DNA of 64,000 nt from contig QAPD01000003.1 of NCBI GenBank assembly GCA_003052455.1, positions 1 to 64,000 of the forward strand, in the 5' to 3' direction. This document shows, one piece after another, positions 32,556 to 41,053 of the stretch. Positions within the stretch are counted from its first letter, which is position 1; each line of letters begins with the position of its first letter. The stretch is from Sphaerisporangium cinnabarinum (GTDB lineage: Bacteria > Actinomycetota > Actinomycetes > Actinomycetales > Cellulomonadaceae). Both the position numbers and the translations under genes were made by a program. The notes beneath the pieces were generated by a model. That model worked only from the letters and a program-made list of their open reading frames with translations. It had not been told where the DNA came from and ran no database searches.

Positions 32556-33908
32556 ATGCGCCTGAACCCCGCGCGCCCCCGCGGTATCCCTCTGATCCTC
32601 CTCACGACCCTGGCCCTGTCGGCCGGGCTCGCCGCACCCGCGAGCGCCACGCCCGCCGTCGGTGCCGACGACGTCTGCTCCGCGGACGCCACGACCCGCC
32701 CCGTCGGCGTGTACGAGCTCACGGCCGTGGAGGACACGGGGGTCGGCATCTGGGCCGGCGGCGGGCTCACCGTCACGACCGCGACCGAGCTCGAGGGCCG
32801 CGTCGTCGTCGGCGGGGACGCCGACCTCGCCGGGGCGGGCTCCCTCAACGTCGGGACCGCGGGCGGCGGCGGCTCGGGGATCACCCCCGCGGGCGGGACC
32901 GACATGCTCGTCGTCGGCGGCGACCTCGCCACCGCGCGGAACACGCAGGTCGGGTTCCACGCGTCGCGCGGCGGCAACGTCGTCGTGGGCGGCACGATCA
33001 CGGGCGCCGTCCCGAGCACGGAGAGCGCGAACGCGCTCGGCACGCACGGGTCCGTGCGGCAGGGCGTGGGCCGGGACGCGGCGCTCGCCCCCTACGAGGA
33101 GCTTCCCGCGCTCGTCGCCGGCATCGCCGCCGACGCGACCGACGGCGCCGAGGAGGTCGCCCCCGAGAACGGCGTCCTGACCGTCGAGGCGGGCGCGCGG
33201 TACGCCCTCACGGCGGAGGGCGCCGCGTCGCTGCGCGAGCTGCACGTCACGGGCACCGGCCCGGTGCTGCTCAGCGTCAGCGGCTCCACGGTGCGCATCC
33301 CGTCCCTCGCGTACGTCGCGTACGACGGCGTGCGCCTCTACCAGGCGACCCAGTACCTGTCGTCCCACTTCCTCTGGGCGTTCCCGGACGCGACGCAGGT
33401 CGCGCTCGGCACGAACGACCAGTTCCCCGGCACGATCGTCGTCCCGCGTGCCGACGCGACGCTCACGGTCTCCACGTCGACCAACGGGCGCGTCCTCGCG
33501 AACGGCGCGGTCGCCTACACCGGCGGGGCCGGCATCGAGCACCACAACTACCCGTTCGCAGGCCCGTGCGAGCCGGTCCCCGTCGTCACGGAGCCCGAGC
33601 CCGAGCCGTCGCCCGAGGCCCCGACCCCGGGGGGCACCGAGACGACGACGCCCCCGACGACCACCGAGACCCCCGGCACCGGGGTGCCGACCGAGCCCGC
33701 GGCGGAGAGCGCGCCCTCCCCGGAGGCGACGCCCGTCGCGAGCGCGGACCCGACGCCGTCGGCCGCGCCCACCGGTGAGTCCGCGGCGGGGAGCGGGCTG
33801 GCCTCGACCGGCGCGTCCGTCGTCGTGCTCGCCGTGGTGGCGGCGCTGCTGCTCGCGGGTGGCGCGACGCTGCTCGTCGTCGTCGCCCGACGCCGCGCGG
33901 CGAGCTGA
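32556..33908 (+). CDS. Choice-of-anchor A family surface protein, LAxTG-anchored
   Basis: The 450-residue protein has a Sec signal peptide (basic MRLNPARPRG, hydrophobic core, cleavage near ASA-TPA), then a choice-of-anchor A domain: a beta-solenoid-like region with GGLTVTTATELEGRVVVGGDADL, MLVVGGDLATARN and NVVVGGTITGAV repeats, up to about residue 335. A long Pro/Glu/Thr/Ser spacer follows. The C-terminus reads LASTG, a hydrophobic helix and RRR, a sortase sorting signal; LAxTG is the motif of class E sortases. It is probably displayed on the cell wall. The ligand is unknown. A GGAG site precedes the ATG. Confidence 0.88.
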   Translation: MRLNPARPRGIPLILLTTLALSAGLAAPASATPAVGADDVCSADATTRPVGVYELTAVEDTGVGIWAGGGLTVTTATELEGRVVVGGDADLAGAGSLNVGTAGGGGSGITPAGGTDMLVVGGDLATARNTQVGFHASRGGNVVVGGTITGAVPSTESANALGTHGSVRQGVGRDAALAPYEELPALVAGIAADATDGAEEVAPENGVLTVEAGARYALTAEGAASLRELHVTGTGPVLLSVSGSTVRIPSLAYVAYDGVRLYQATQYLSSHFLWAFPDATQVALGTNDQFPGTIVVPRADATLTVSTSTNGRVLANGAVAYTGGAGIEHHNYPFAGPCEPVPVVTEPEPEPSPEAPTPGGTETTTPPTTTETPGTGVPTEPAAESAPSPEATPVASADPTPSAAPTGESAAGSGLASTGASVVVLAVVAALLLAGGATLLVVVARRRAAS

Positions 33909-33918
33909 CGCCCGAGCG

Positions 33919-33950
33919 CCGGGGCCGGCGGGGCGCCCTGCCGGCCCCGG
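33919..33950. terminator. Convergent hairpin terminator
   Basis: A perfect 11-base stem (33,919-33,929 with 33,940-33,950, ten-base loop) lies between the anchor A gene and the convergent pcp gene. It can serve both directions. It has no T-run. Confidence 0.55.
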
Positions 33951-33957
33951 TGCCCGC

Positions 33958-34575
33958 TCAGCTCTCGGAGCCCGCGGCGACCCGCGGCTCGGGCGCGCCG
34001 CGCAGTGCCTGGCGCACGATCGCGGCGACGGCCGTCACCTGGTCCTCGATGGGTACCACGCCGGCATCCGGCACGTGCACGAACCCCGCACGGCGGCCCG
34101 GTGCGGAGCCCCAGTGGTGCATGAGGGCGTAGAACACGTCGTTGCACACGTACGTGCCGGCCGTCCCGGACACCTCCACGGGGACGCCGACCTCCCGGAC
34201 CGCGAGGAGCGACGCCTTGAGCGGGAGCGTGGACCAGTGCCCCACGGGCGCCCCCGGCACGACCGGGACGTCGACCGGCTGCGCTCCGGCGTTGTCAGGG
34301 ATCCGGGCGTCGCGCACGTTCACGGCCACGCGTTCGAGGCGCACGCGTCCGGCACCGCCCGCGAGCCCCAGCGCGACGACGACCTCCGGGTCGTGCTCGC
34401 GCACGGCGGCGTCGAGCGCGGGCCAGGCGCCGGCGAACGTCACGGGGAGCCGGACGGCGACGACGCGGTCCCCCACGAGCTGCTCGCCGCGCTCGGCGAG
34501 CAGCTCGGCGGTCTCCCACGAGGGGTTCGTGGCGTCGCCGCCGAAGGGCTCGAAGCCGCTCACCACGACCGTCAC
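33958..34575 (-). CDS. pcp: Pyroglutamyl-peptidase I (pyrrolidone-carboxylate peptidase)
   Basis: Pcp removes N-terminal pyroglutamate from peptides. The 205-residue cysteine peptidase begins VVVSGFEPFGGDATNPSW and has the triad Glu81 (RLERVAVN), Cys144 (GTYVCNDVFYALMHH) and His167 (AGFVHVPD). The GTG at 34575 overlaps the coaE TGA, so the two are translated together. No metabolic link to coenzyme A is known; the pairing is probably only positional. Confidence 0.93.
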   Translation of the reverse strand: MTVVVSGFEPFGGDATNPSWETAELLAERGEQLVGDRVVAVRLPVTFAGAWPALDAAVREHDPEVVVALGLAGGAGRVRLERVAVNVRDARIPDNAGAQPVDVPVVPGAPVGHWSTLPLKASLLAVREVGVPVEVSGTAGTYVCNDVFYALMHHWGSAPGRRAGFVHVPDAGVVPIEDQVTAVAAIVRQALRGAPEPRVAAGSES

Positions 34576-35213
34576 GCCTCGCGCTCCTCGAGCTCCGCGA
34601 GCGCTTCCGCGTCGACCTCCGCGCGCACACGGGCCCAGAGCGCGTCGACCTGCGTGCGCAGCGCGTCGGGCTCGCCCGACCCGTCGAGGGTGACGTCCGC
34701 GGCTGCGAGGCGCGCCGCGTCGTCGGCCTGCGCGGCGAGCCGCGCACGCGCCTCGTCCTCGCTCAGCCCGCGCGACGAGACGAGACGGTCCACCCGGACG
34801 TCCTCGGGCGTGTGCACGACCACGACGCAGTGGAACCGCGCCGGGTCGCCCGTCTCGACGAGGAGCGGGATGTCGTGCACGACGACGGCCCGCCGGTCGG
34901 CCGCGCCGGCGGCGGCCTCGCGCTCGGCGGCGAGCCGCCGCACCTCGGGGTGGACGATCGCGTTGAGCCGCTCGCGCGCGGCGTCGTCGCCGAACACCAC
35001 GCGCCCGAGCGCAGGCCGGTCGAGCGCGCCGTCCTCGTCGAGCACGCCGGGGCCGAACGCCTCGACGACCTCGTCGAGCCCGACGGTGCCGGGCGCGACG
35101 GCGTCCCGCGCGAGGGCGTCGTAGTCGACGACCACCGCGCCCAGCTCGGCGAAGCGGGCGAGCGCGACGGACTTCCCCGCCGCTATTCCTCCGGTCAGGC
35201 CGATGCGAAACAT
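34572..35213 (-). CDS. coaE: Dephospho-CoA kinase
   Basis: CoaE phosphorylates dephospho-CoA in the last step of coenzyme A synthesis. The 213-residue protein has P-loop GLTGGIAAGKSVAL at the N-terminus, VVDYDALARDAVAPG, the substrate region IVHPEVRR and VVVHDIPLLVETG. The ATG at 35213 begins the homologous region; upstream residues in the same frame are not conserved. A CAGGAT hexamer six bases before the ATG hints at leaderless expression. rpsA-pfkA genes lie elsewhere, so here coaE heads a two-gene unit with pcp. Confidence 0.95.
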   Translation of the reverse strand: MFRIGLTGGIAAGKSVALARFAELGAVVVDYDALARDAVAPGTVGLDEVVEAFGPGVLDEDGALDRPALGRVVFGDDAARERLNAIVHPEVRRLAAEREAAAGAADRRAVVVHDIPLLVETGDPARFHCVVVVHTPEDVRVDRLVSSRGLSEDEARARLAAQADDAARLAAADVTLDGSGEPDALRTQVDALWARVRAEVDAEALAELEEREA

Positions 35214-35277
35214 GCGTCCATCCTGCCAGCCGGCGCACCGCCCCGCGTCGGGGCGGCTACCGGCCACCGCGTGGCGC

Positions 35278-35856
35278 TCAGCCGTGGGACCCGGCGCCGG
35301 GGAGCTGCTCGGGCGTGGCGCCGCCGTCGGGCCGCTCGCCCGCGACGGCGCGCAGGAGCCGGAGCAGCTCGGCGCGCTCGTGCGCGTCCAGGCGGGCCAG
35401 CAGGGTGCCCGCGCTCGAGGAGCGCTCCGCCCCGACCTGCTCGACGACCTCACGCCCACGCGGGGTGAGCTCGACGAGCGTGGCGCGCCGGTCCTGCGGG
35501 TCCGGGGTGCGGCGCACGAGGCCGGCCCGCTCGGCGTCGTCGACCTTCGAGGTGACCGAGCGCGGGGCGACGTCGAGGGCCGACGCCACCGCGCCGAGCC
35601 GGCACGGTCCGTCGCAGCGGGAGAGGTAGCGCAGCATCCGGAACTGGCCGGGCGTCGTCCCCGCGGGCTCGAGCCGCTCGCTCGCCTCGCGGCGCACGCT
35701 CCGCAGCGCGGCGTGCAGGAGCGCGAGGAACTCCCCCGCCTCGTCGGGGGAGGCGGCCCGGCAGCCCGGGGGTGCGCCCGGCGTGGCAGGCTGGCTCGGG
35801 TCGGTCGTCACGAGGCGAGCGTACCGGGACCGGGCCCACTTGTGGTATCGGCTCAT
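35278..35856 (-). CDS. MarR-family transcriptional regulator
   Basis: The 192-residue protein has the MarR winged helix-turn-helix: helix LLHAALRSVRREA, recognition region LGAVASALDVAPRSVTSKVDDAERAGLV, then the wing RTPDPQDRRATLVELTPRGRE. It is divergent to an ABC exporter, with an inverted-repeat operator between them, so it most likely represses both itself and the exporter. The ATG at 35856 is next to that operator; a GTG at 35811 is the alternative start and neither has a clear ribosome binding site. Confidence 0.9.
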   Translation of the reverse strand: MSRYHKWARSRYARLVTTDPSQPATPGAPPGCRAASPDEAGEFLALLHAALRSVRREASERLEPAGTTPGQFRMLRYLSRCDGPCRLGAVASALDVAPRSVTSKVDDAERAGLVRRTPDPQDRRATLVELTPRGREVVEQVGAERSSSAGTLLARLDAHERAELLRLLRAVAGERPDGGATPEQLPGAGSHG

Positions 35857-35869
35857 TGTGAGTTAGACT
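35840..35869 (+). promoter_or_regulatory. Promoter of the ABC exporter gene
   Basis: TTGTGG (35,840-35,845), an 18-base spacer and TAGACT (35,864-35,869) form a sigma-70-type promoter. Its -10 lies inside the inverted repeat at 35,858-35,872. The leader to the ATG at 35,964 is about 88 bases. Confidence 0.55.
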
Positions 35870-35872
35870 CAC
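35858..35872. promoter_or_regulatory. MarR-type operator
   Basis: GTGAGT-TAG-ACTCAC is a perfect inverted repeat, extended outward by AT/AT with one mismatch. It overlaps the -10 of the exporter promoter and sits just before the regulator's ATG and a minus-strand GATAGT hexamer, so one bound dimer could block both directions. Confidence 0.65.
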
Positions 35873-35963
35873 TATCGTTTCGCGCGAGCGATCCTCGGAC
35901 CGCGCCCGCCGGACGGCCACCGCCGCCGCGGACGACGCGCCCCTCCCCCACCCAGGAGGCCCC

Positions 35964-37913
35964 ATGTCTTTCCCCTCACCCCTCCCCGGCCACGGCGGCC
36001 CGCGCGGCATGCGCTCCTTCCGCCAGGACTCCTCCGTCACCACCCGGCGGCTGCACCGCGGCACGATCCGCCGGGTGCTCACGTTCGCCCGGCCCTACCG
36101 GCGCCAGCTCGCCGCGTTCCTCGTGCTCATCTCCGTCGACGCCGCCGCGGGCGCCGTCACCCCGCTGCTCTTCCAGCGCATCATCGACGACGGCATCACC
36201 GCCGGGGACGTCGGCCTGGTCGTCGCCCTCTCGGCCGTCGCCGCCGGTCTCGCCGTGCTCTCCGGCGCGCTCGGCGTGGCGCAGCGCTGGTTCTCCTCGC
36301 GCATCGGCGAGGGGCTCATCGTCGACCTGCGCACCGCCGTCTTCGACCACGTCCAGCGCATGCCGCTCGCCTTCTTCAGCCGGACGCGCACCGGTGCGCT
36401 CGTCCAGCGCCTCAACGGCGACGTCCTCGGCGCGCAGCAAGCGTTCACGTCGACCCTGTCGAACGTGTTCTCCAACCTGCTCACCGTCGTGTTCGTGCTC
36501 GCCGCGATGCTCTCGATGTCGTGGCAGCTCACGCTCCTCGCGCTCACCCTCCTGCCCGCCTTCGTCCTGCCCGCCCGCTGGGTCGGCAAGCGCCTCGCCG
36601 CGATCACGCGCGAGAGCTACGAGCTCAACGCCGAGGCGGCGCAGACGATGAACGAGCGCTTCAACGTGGCGGGCGCCCACCTCGTCAAGGTGTTCGGCGA
36701 CCCCGACCGCGAGTCGTCCCGGTTCGCCGCCCAGGCGCGCCGGGTCCGCGACATCGGGGTGCGCCAGGCGATGTACGGGACCGTGTTCCGCGTCGGGCTG
36801 ACCGTGGTCGCGTCCGTCGCCGTGGCGATCGTCTACGGCCTCGGTGGCGTCATGGCCATCTCGGGCTCGCTCACCGTCGGCACCGTCGTCGCGCTGACCG
36901 CCTACCTGGGCCGTCTCTACGGCCCCCTCACGGCCATGTCGAACGTCCAGGTCGACGTCATGACGGCGCTCGTCAGCTTCGAGCGCGTGCTCGAGGTGCT
37001 CGACCTCGAGCCCACCGTCACGGACGCCCCCGACGCCGACGACCTCGCCGCGGACGTCGCGCGCGAGGGCGCGAGCCTCGAGCTCGACGGTGTGACCTTC
37101 CGCTACCCGAGCGCGGCCGAGGTCTCCCTCGCCTCGCTCGAGTCCGTGGCGGTGGAGGGCACCGACCCGACGACCGACACGCTCCACGACGTCTCGTTCT
37201 CCGTGCCCGCGGGGGCGATGGTCGCGCTCGTCGGGTCGTCCGGCGCAGGCAAGACCACCGTGTCGCAGCTCGTGACGCGGATGTACGACCCGAGCGCCGG
37301 CCATGTGCGGATCGCCGGCCGCGACCTGCGCGACGTCACGCAGGAGAGCCTGCACGACGCCGTCGGCGTCGTCACGCAGGAGGCGCACCTCTTCCACGAC
37401 TCGATCGCGGAGAACCTCCGGTACGCCAAGCCCGACGCGACGGACGCCGAGCTCGAGTCCGCCCTGCGGCGCGCGCACGTGTGGGACGTCGTCGCCGCGC
37501 TGCCGTCCGGCATGGACACCGTGGTGGGCGACCGCGGCTACCGGATGTCCGGCGGCGAGCGGCAGCGCCTCGCGATCGCGCGGGTGTTCCTCAAGGCCCC
37601 GCAGCTCGTCGTCCTCGACGAGGCGACGGCGCACCTCGACTCGGACTCCGAGGCGGCGGTCCAGGCCGCGCTCGCCGAGGCGCTGCGCGGGCGCACCTCG
37701 CTCGTCATCGCCCACCGGCTCTCGACCGTCCGCGAGGCCGACCTCATCGTCGTGCTCGACGCCGGCCGCGTCGTCGAGACGGGCACGCACACCGAGCTCC
37801 TGGCGCGCGGCGGACGCTACGCCACGCTCTACCGGACGCAGTTCGCCGACTTGCCCGCGCCGTCGGGCAGCGACCCGGCCCCGGCCCCCGTGCCGGCGAC
37901 GGCGACCGCCTGA
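35964..37913 (+). CDS. ABC exporter half-transporter (permease fused to ATPase)
   Basis: The 649-residue protein has a six-helix type I exporter domain (about 45-335) and a C-terminal ATPase with Walker A ALVGSSGAGKTTVSQL near residue 420, Q-loop VVTQEAHLFHD, signature MSGGERQRLAIAR, Walker B LVVLDEATAHLD and H-loop IAHRLST. Type I exporters dimerise; no partner half-transporter is adjacent, so a homodimer is likely. It diverges from a MarR gene, an arrangement typical of drug or toxic-compound efflux. The substrate is unknown. Confidence 0.9.
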   Translation: MSFPSPLPGHGGPRGMRSFRQDSSVTTRRLHRGTIRRVLTFARPYRRQLAAFLVLISVDAAAGAVTPLLFQRIIDDGITAGDVGLVVALSAVAAGLAVLSGALGVAQRWFSSRIGEGLIVDLRTAVFDHVQRMPLAFFSRTRTGALVQRLNGDVLGAQQAFTSTLSNVFSNLLTVVFVLAAMLSMSWQLTLLALTLLPAFVLPARWVGKRLAAITRESYELNAEAAQTMNERFNVAGAHLVKVFGDPDRESSRFAAQARRVRDIGVRQAMYGTVFRVGLTVVASVAVAIVYGLGGVMAISGSLTVGTVVALTAYLGRLYGPLTAMSNVQVDVMTALVSFERVLEVLDLEPTVTDAPDADDLAADVAREGASLELDGVTFRYPSAAEVSLASLESVAVEGTDPTTDTLHDVSFSVPAGAMVALVGSSGAGKTTVSQLVTRMYDPSAGHVRIAGRDLRDVTQESLHDAVGVVTQEAHLFHDSIAENLRYAKPDATDAELESALRRAHVWDVVAALPSGMDTVVGDRGYRMSGGERQRLAIARVFLKAPQLVVLDEATAHLDSDSEAAVQAALAEALRGRTSLVIAHRLSTVREADLIVVLDAGRVVETGTHTELLARGGRYATLYRTQFADLPAPSGSDPAPAPVPATATA

Positions 37914-37926
37914 CGGCCGAACCGCC

Positions 37927-37970
37927 GACCAGGCGGTCCCAGCTCGTCGACCAGGCGGTCCCGGCTCGTC
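37927..37970. repeat. 22-base tandem direct repeat
   Basis: Two adjacent 22-base units (37,927-37,948 and 37,949-37,970) beginning GACCAGGCGGTCCC differ at one base. They lie right after the ABC exporter stop codon and before the hairpin at 38,041. No function is evident. Confidence 0.75.
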
Positions 37971-38040
37971 CGCGGCCGCTGACGGACCAGAACCACCTGG
38001 TCGGCGCGTGGGTGCCAGGGTCCGTGCGTGCGGACATGGC

Positions 38041-38074
38041 GAAGGCCCGCCACCCCGAGGGGTGGCGGGCCTTC
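38041..38074. terminator. Convergent hairpin terminator
   Basis: A perfect 16-base stem (38,041-38,056 with 38,059-38,074, two-base loop) stands between the ABC exporter gene and convergent rpsA. It begins GAAGGCCCGCC and mirrors to GGCGGGCCTTC. It is suited to end both transcripts. Confidence 0.75.
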
Positions 38075-38115
38075 GTCTGCTCAGCGTGGCGTCCCGCGCG
38101 GGGCCGCCGGCCGGG

Positions 38116-39600
38116 TCAGTTGCCCGTGAGCTTCTCGCGGAGCGCGGCGAGCGCCTCGTCCGACGCGAGCGTGCCCGTCGCCTCGGCGGCCGGGGCCGAC
38201 GAGTAGGACGTGCTGGACGACGACGACGAGCTCGAGGAGCTCGTGCTCTCGCCCGACGCGGCGTCGTAGTCGGCCTTGACGGCCTCGGCGACCTGCTTGC
38301 GGTGCGCCTCCCAGCGCTCGTGCGCCTTGGCGTACTCCGCCTCCCACGCCTCGCGCTGCGCCTCGAAGCCCTCGAGCCACTCGTTGGTCTCCGGGTCGAA
38401 GCCCTCGGGGTACTTGTAGTTCCCCTGGTCGTCGTACTCGGCGGCCATGCCGTAGAGCGCGGGGTCGAAGTCGTCCGACTCCGGGTCCACGCCCTCGTTG
38501 GCCTGCTTGAGCGACAGCGAGATGCGGCGGCGCTCGAGGTCGATGTCGATGACCTTGACGAAGACCTCGTCACCGACGTTGACGACCTGCTCCGGCAGCT
38601 CGACGTGGCGCACGGCCAGCTCCGAGATGTGCACGAGGCCCTCGATGCCGTCCTCGACGCGCACGAACGCACCGAAGGGGACGAGCTTGGTGACCTTGCC
38701 CGGCACGACCTGACCGATCGCGTGGGTCCGGGCGAACGTCTGCCACGGGTCCTCCTGCGTCGCCTTGAGCGACAGCGAGACGCGCTCGCGGTCGAAGTCG
38801 ACGTCCAAGACCTCGACCGTGACCTCCTGGCCGACCTCGACGACCTCGGACGGGTGGTCGATGTGCTTCCAGGACAGCTCGGAGACGTGCACGAGACCGT
38901 CGACACCGCCGAGGTCCACGAACGCACCGAAGTTGACGATCGAGGAGACGACACCGGGGCGCACCTGGCCCTTCTGCAGCGTCTGCAGGAAGGTGGAGCG
39001 GACCTCGGACTGCGTCTGCTCGAGCCAGGCACGGCGCGAGAGGACGACGTTGTTGCGGTTCTTGTCGAGCTCGATGATCTTCGCCTCGATCTCCTTGCCG
39101 ACGTACGGCTGGAGGTCGCGGACGCGACGCATCTCCACCAGGGAGGCCGGGAGGAAGCCACGGAGGCCGATGTCGAGGATGAGACCACCCTTGACGACCT
39201 CGATGACGGTGCCGGTGACGACGCCGTCCTCCTCCTTGATCTTCTCGATCGTGCCCCAGGCGCGCTCGTACTGGGCGCGCTTCTTGGACAGGATCAGACG
39301 GCCTTCCTTGTCCTCCTTCTGGAGGACGAGGGCCTCGACCGCGTCGCCGACGTTGACGACCTCACCGGGGTCCACGTCGTGCTTGATGGACAGCTCGCGG
39401 GAGGGGATGACGCCCTCGGTCTTGTAGCCGATGTCGAGGAGGACCTCGTCGCGGTCCACCTTGACGATCGTGCCTTCGACGATGTCGCCGTCGTTGAAGT
39501 ACTTGATGGTCGCGTCAACGGCGGCGAGGAAGTCCTCCTCGGTGCCGATGTCGTTGACGGCAACCTGGGGTGCGGACTTCGCGGGGGTAGAGATGGTCAT
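38116..39600 (-). CDS. rpsA: 30S ribosomal protein S1
   Basis: S1 binds mRNA on the 30S subunit. The 494-residue protein has four S1 RNA-binding domains (about 35-105, 122-186, 207-276, 292-362), each with motifs such as GAFVDLGGVDGLVHVSELSW and GAFVRVEDGIEGLVHISELA. The C-terminal 130 residues are acidic and end in a tract of about ten serines before a short conserved helix. The ATG at 39600 begins MTISTPAKS, usual for actinobacterial S1. A strong promoter sits 140 bases upstream. Confidence 0.96.
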   Translation of the reverse strand: MTISTPAKSAPQVAVNDIGTEEDFLAAVDATIKYFNDGDIVEGTIVKVDRDEVLLDIGYKTEGVIPSRELSIKHDVDPGEVVNVGDAVEALVLQKEDKEGRLILSKKRAQYERAWGTIEKIKEEDGVVTGTVIEVVKGGLILDIGLRGFLPASLVEMRRVRDLQPYVGKEIEAKIIELDKNRNNVVLSRRAWLEQTQSEVRSTFLQTLQKGQVRPGVVSSIVNFGAFVDLGGVDGLVHVSELSWKHIDHPSEVVEVGQEVTVEVLDVDFDRERVSLSLKATQEDPWQTFARTHAIGQVVPGKVTKLVPFGAFVRVEDGIEGLVHISELAVRHVELPEQVVNVGDEVFVKVIDIDLERRRISLSLKQANEGVDPESDDFDPALYGMAAEYDDQGNYKYPEGFDPETNEWLEGFEAQREAWEAEYAKAHERWEAHRKQVAEAVKADYDAASGESTSSSSSSSSSSTSYSSAPAAEATGTLASDEALAALREKLTGN

Positions 39601-39742
39601 TGAGTTCGATGCTCCGATGCGGACAGGTGTAGTCGAGCGGGTAGGGTTTCTCGGCGCGTCTCCCGCCGACGCCCCCGGACGCTCCGACGCCGTGGTCGAC
39701 GTCGTGGCTCGGGATGAAGGCGGGCGCAGCGCACCGCCGTCC

Positions 39743-39772
39743 ACCTTATCCGGGTGTCACCCCGGCGGTCAA
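39743..39772 (-). promoter_or_regulatory. rpsA promoter
   Basis: On the minus strand TTGACC (39,772 to 39,767), an 18-base spacer and TAAGGT (39,748 to 39,743) form one of the best sigma-70-type promoters in the window. That is as expected for a ribosomal protein gene. The leader is about 135 bases. Confidence 0.7.
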
Positions 39773-39819
39773 CGCGGTCGCGCGCGCCCCGCCGGGGCGT
39801 CCCGGCTACCGGTTCCGCG

Positions 39820-40845
39820 TCACGCGAGCACGCGCGCGACCCGCAGCAGCTCTTCCGGGACCCGCTTGGGGCGGCCCGCGACCTCCGCGAGCGGCACGAG
39901 CTCGACGCGCTCGCCCCGCAGCGCCGTCATGACGCCCGACGTCCCCGCGCTCACCGCGTCCACGGCCGCGACGCCGAAGCGGCTGCCGAGGATCCGGTCG
40001 GTCGGCGTCGGCTCGCCCCCGCGCTGCACGTGCCCGAGCACCGTGAGCCGGGTGTCGAACCCGGTGCGCTGCGCGATCTCGGCGCTCACGCGCTCCCCGA
40101 TGGACCCGGCGACGATCTCGCCGAACCGGCCGAGCTGCTGCGTGAACTCCATCGACGACCCCTCGCGCGGCACGGCGCCCTCGGCCACGACGACGATCGA
40201 GAAGTTTGCGTGGGCGCGGTGCCGGTGCCGGAGGAACTTCACGACCTGGTCGATGTCGAACGGCTGCTCCGGCGCGAGCACGACCTCCGCGCCGCCGGCG
40301 ATGCCCGCGTTGACCGCGATCCAGCCGGCGTGGCGGCCCATGACCTCGACCACCATGACGCGGTTGTGGCTCTCCGCCGTCGTGTGCACGCGGTCCAGCG
40401 CCTCCGTCGCGATGTTCACGGCGGTGTGGAACCCGATCGACAGATCCGTGCCCTCGACGTCGTTGTCGATCGTCTTGGGGATGGCGACGATCTTCACGCC
40501 CGCCTCCGCGACGCGGCTCGCCGCGTGCAGCGTGCCGTCGCCGCCGATGCAGATCAGCGCGTCGAGGTGCTCCGCCTCGACCGTCGCGAGCACGGCGTCC
40601 ATGCTGCCGTCCTCCTCGCGCGGGTGGAACCGGGCCGTGCCGAGCAGCGTGCCGCCCACGGGCAGGACGTTCCGGATGTCCTGACGGCCGAGCGGGTGCA
40701 CGTCGCCGTCGACGACGCCGCGCCAGCCGTTGCGGAAGCCGATGATGGTGTGCCCGTACTCCCCCGTCCCCTGCTTGACCACGGCCCGGATCGCCGCGTT
40801 CAGGCCGGGGCAGTCGCCCCCGCCGGTGAGAAGTCCGATGCGCAC
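39820..40845 (-). CDS. pfkA: 6-phosphofructokinase
   Basis: This enzyme phosphorylates fructose 6-phosphate. The 341-residue protein has LLTGGGDCPGLNAAIR at the N-terminus, CIGGDGTLHAAS (101-110) and IPKTIDND (122-129). Position 104 is Gly, as in ATP-dependent enzymes, while position 124 is Lys, as in PPi-dependent and group III enzymes. By family precedent Gly104 indicates ATP as donor. The GTG at 40845 has a GGAGG site upstream. It stands upstream of rpsA on the same strand, which has its own promoter. Confidence 0.94.
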   Translation of the reverse strand: MRIGLLTGGGDCPGLNAAIRAVVKQGTGEYGHTIIGFRNGWRGVVDGDVHPLGRQDIRNVLPVGGTLLGTARFHPREEDGSMDAVLATVEAEHLDALICIGGDGTLHAASRVAEAGVKIVAIPKTIDNDVEGTDLSIGFHTAVNIATEALDRVHTTAESHNRVMVVEVMGRHAGWIAVNAGIAGGAEVVLAPEQPFDIDQVVKFLRHRHRAHANFSIVVVAEGAVPREGSSMEFTQQLGRFGEIVAGSIGERVSAEIAQRTGFDTRLTVLGHVQRGGEPTPTDRILGSRFGVAAVDAVSAGTSGVMTALRGERVELVPLAEVAGRPKRVPEELLRVARVLA

Positions 40846-41053
40846 CTGTTCCTCCGTCTCGTCGTCGCGTCGCGCGTCCTCGCGCGCATGCCGGGCGTCG
40901 ACGGAGGTGCCGACCTCCGCGGCACCGCGTCACCCTCAACCCTAGCCACCCCCGCGCGACAGGTCACCGCCCGTCCCGGTCCGCGGGCACGCCGACGACC
41001 AAGGTCCCGACCGGACGGGCCGTGCGGCGGGCGCCGACGGGGAGAATGGGGGC

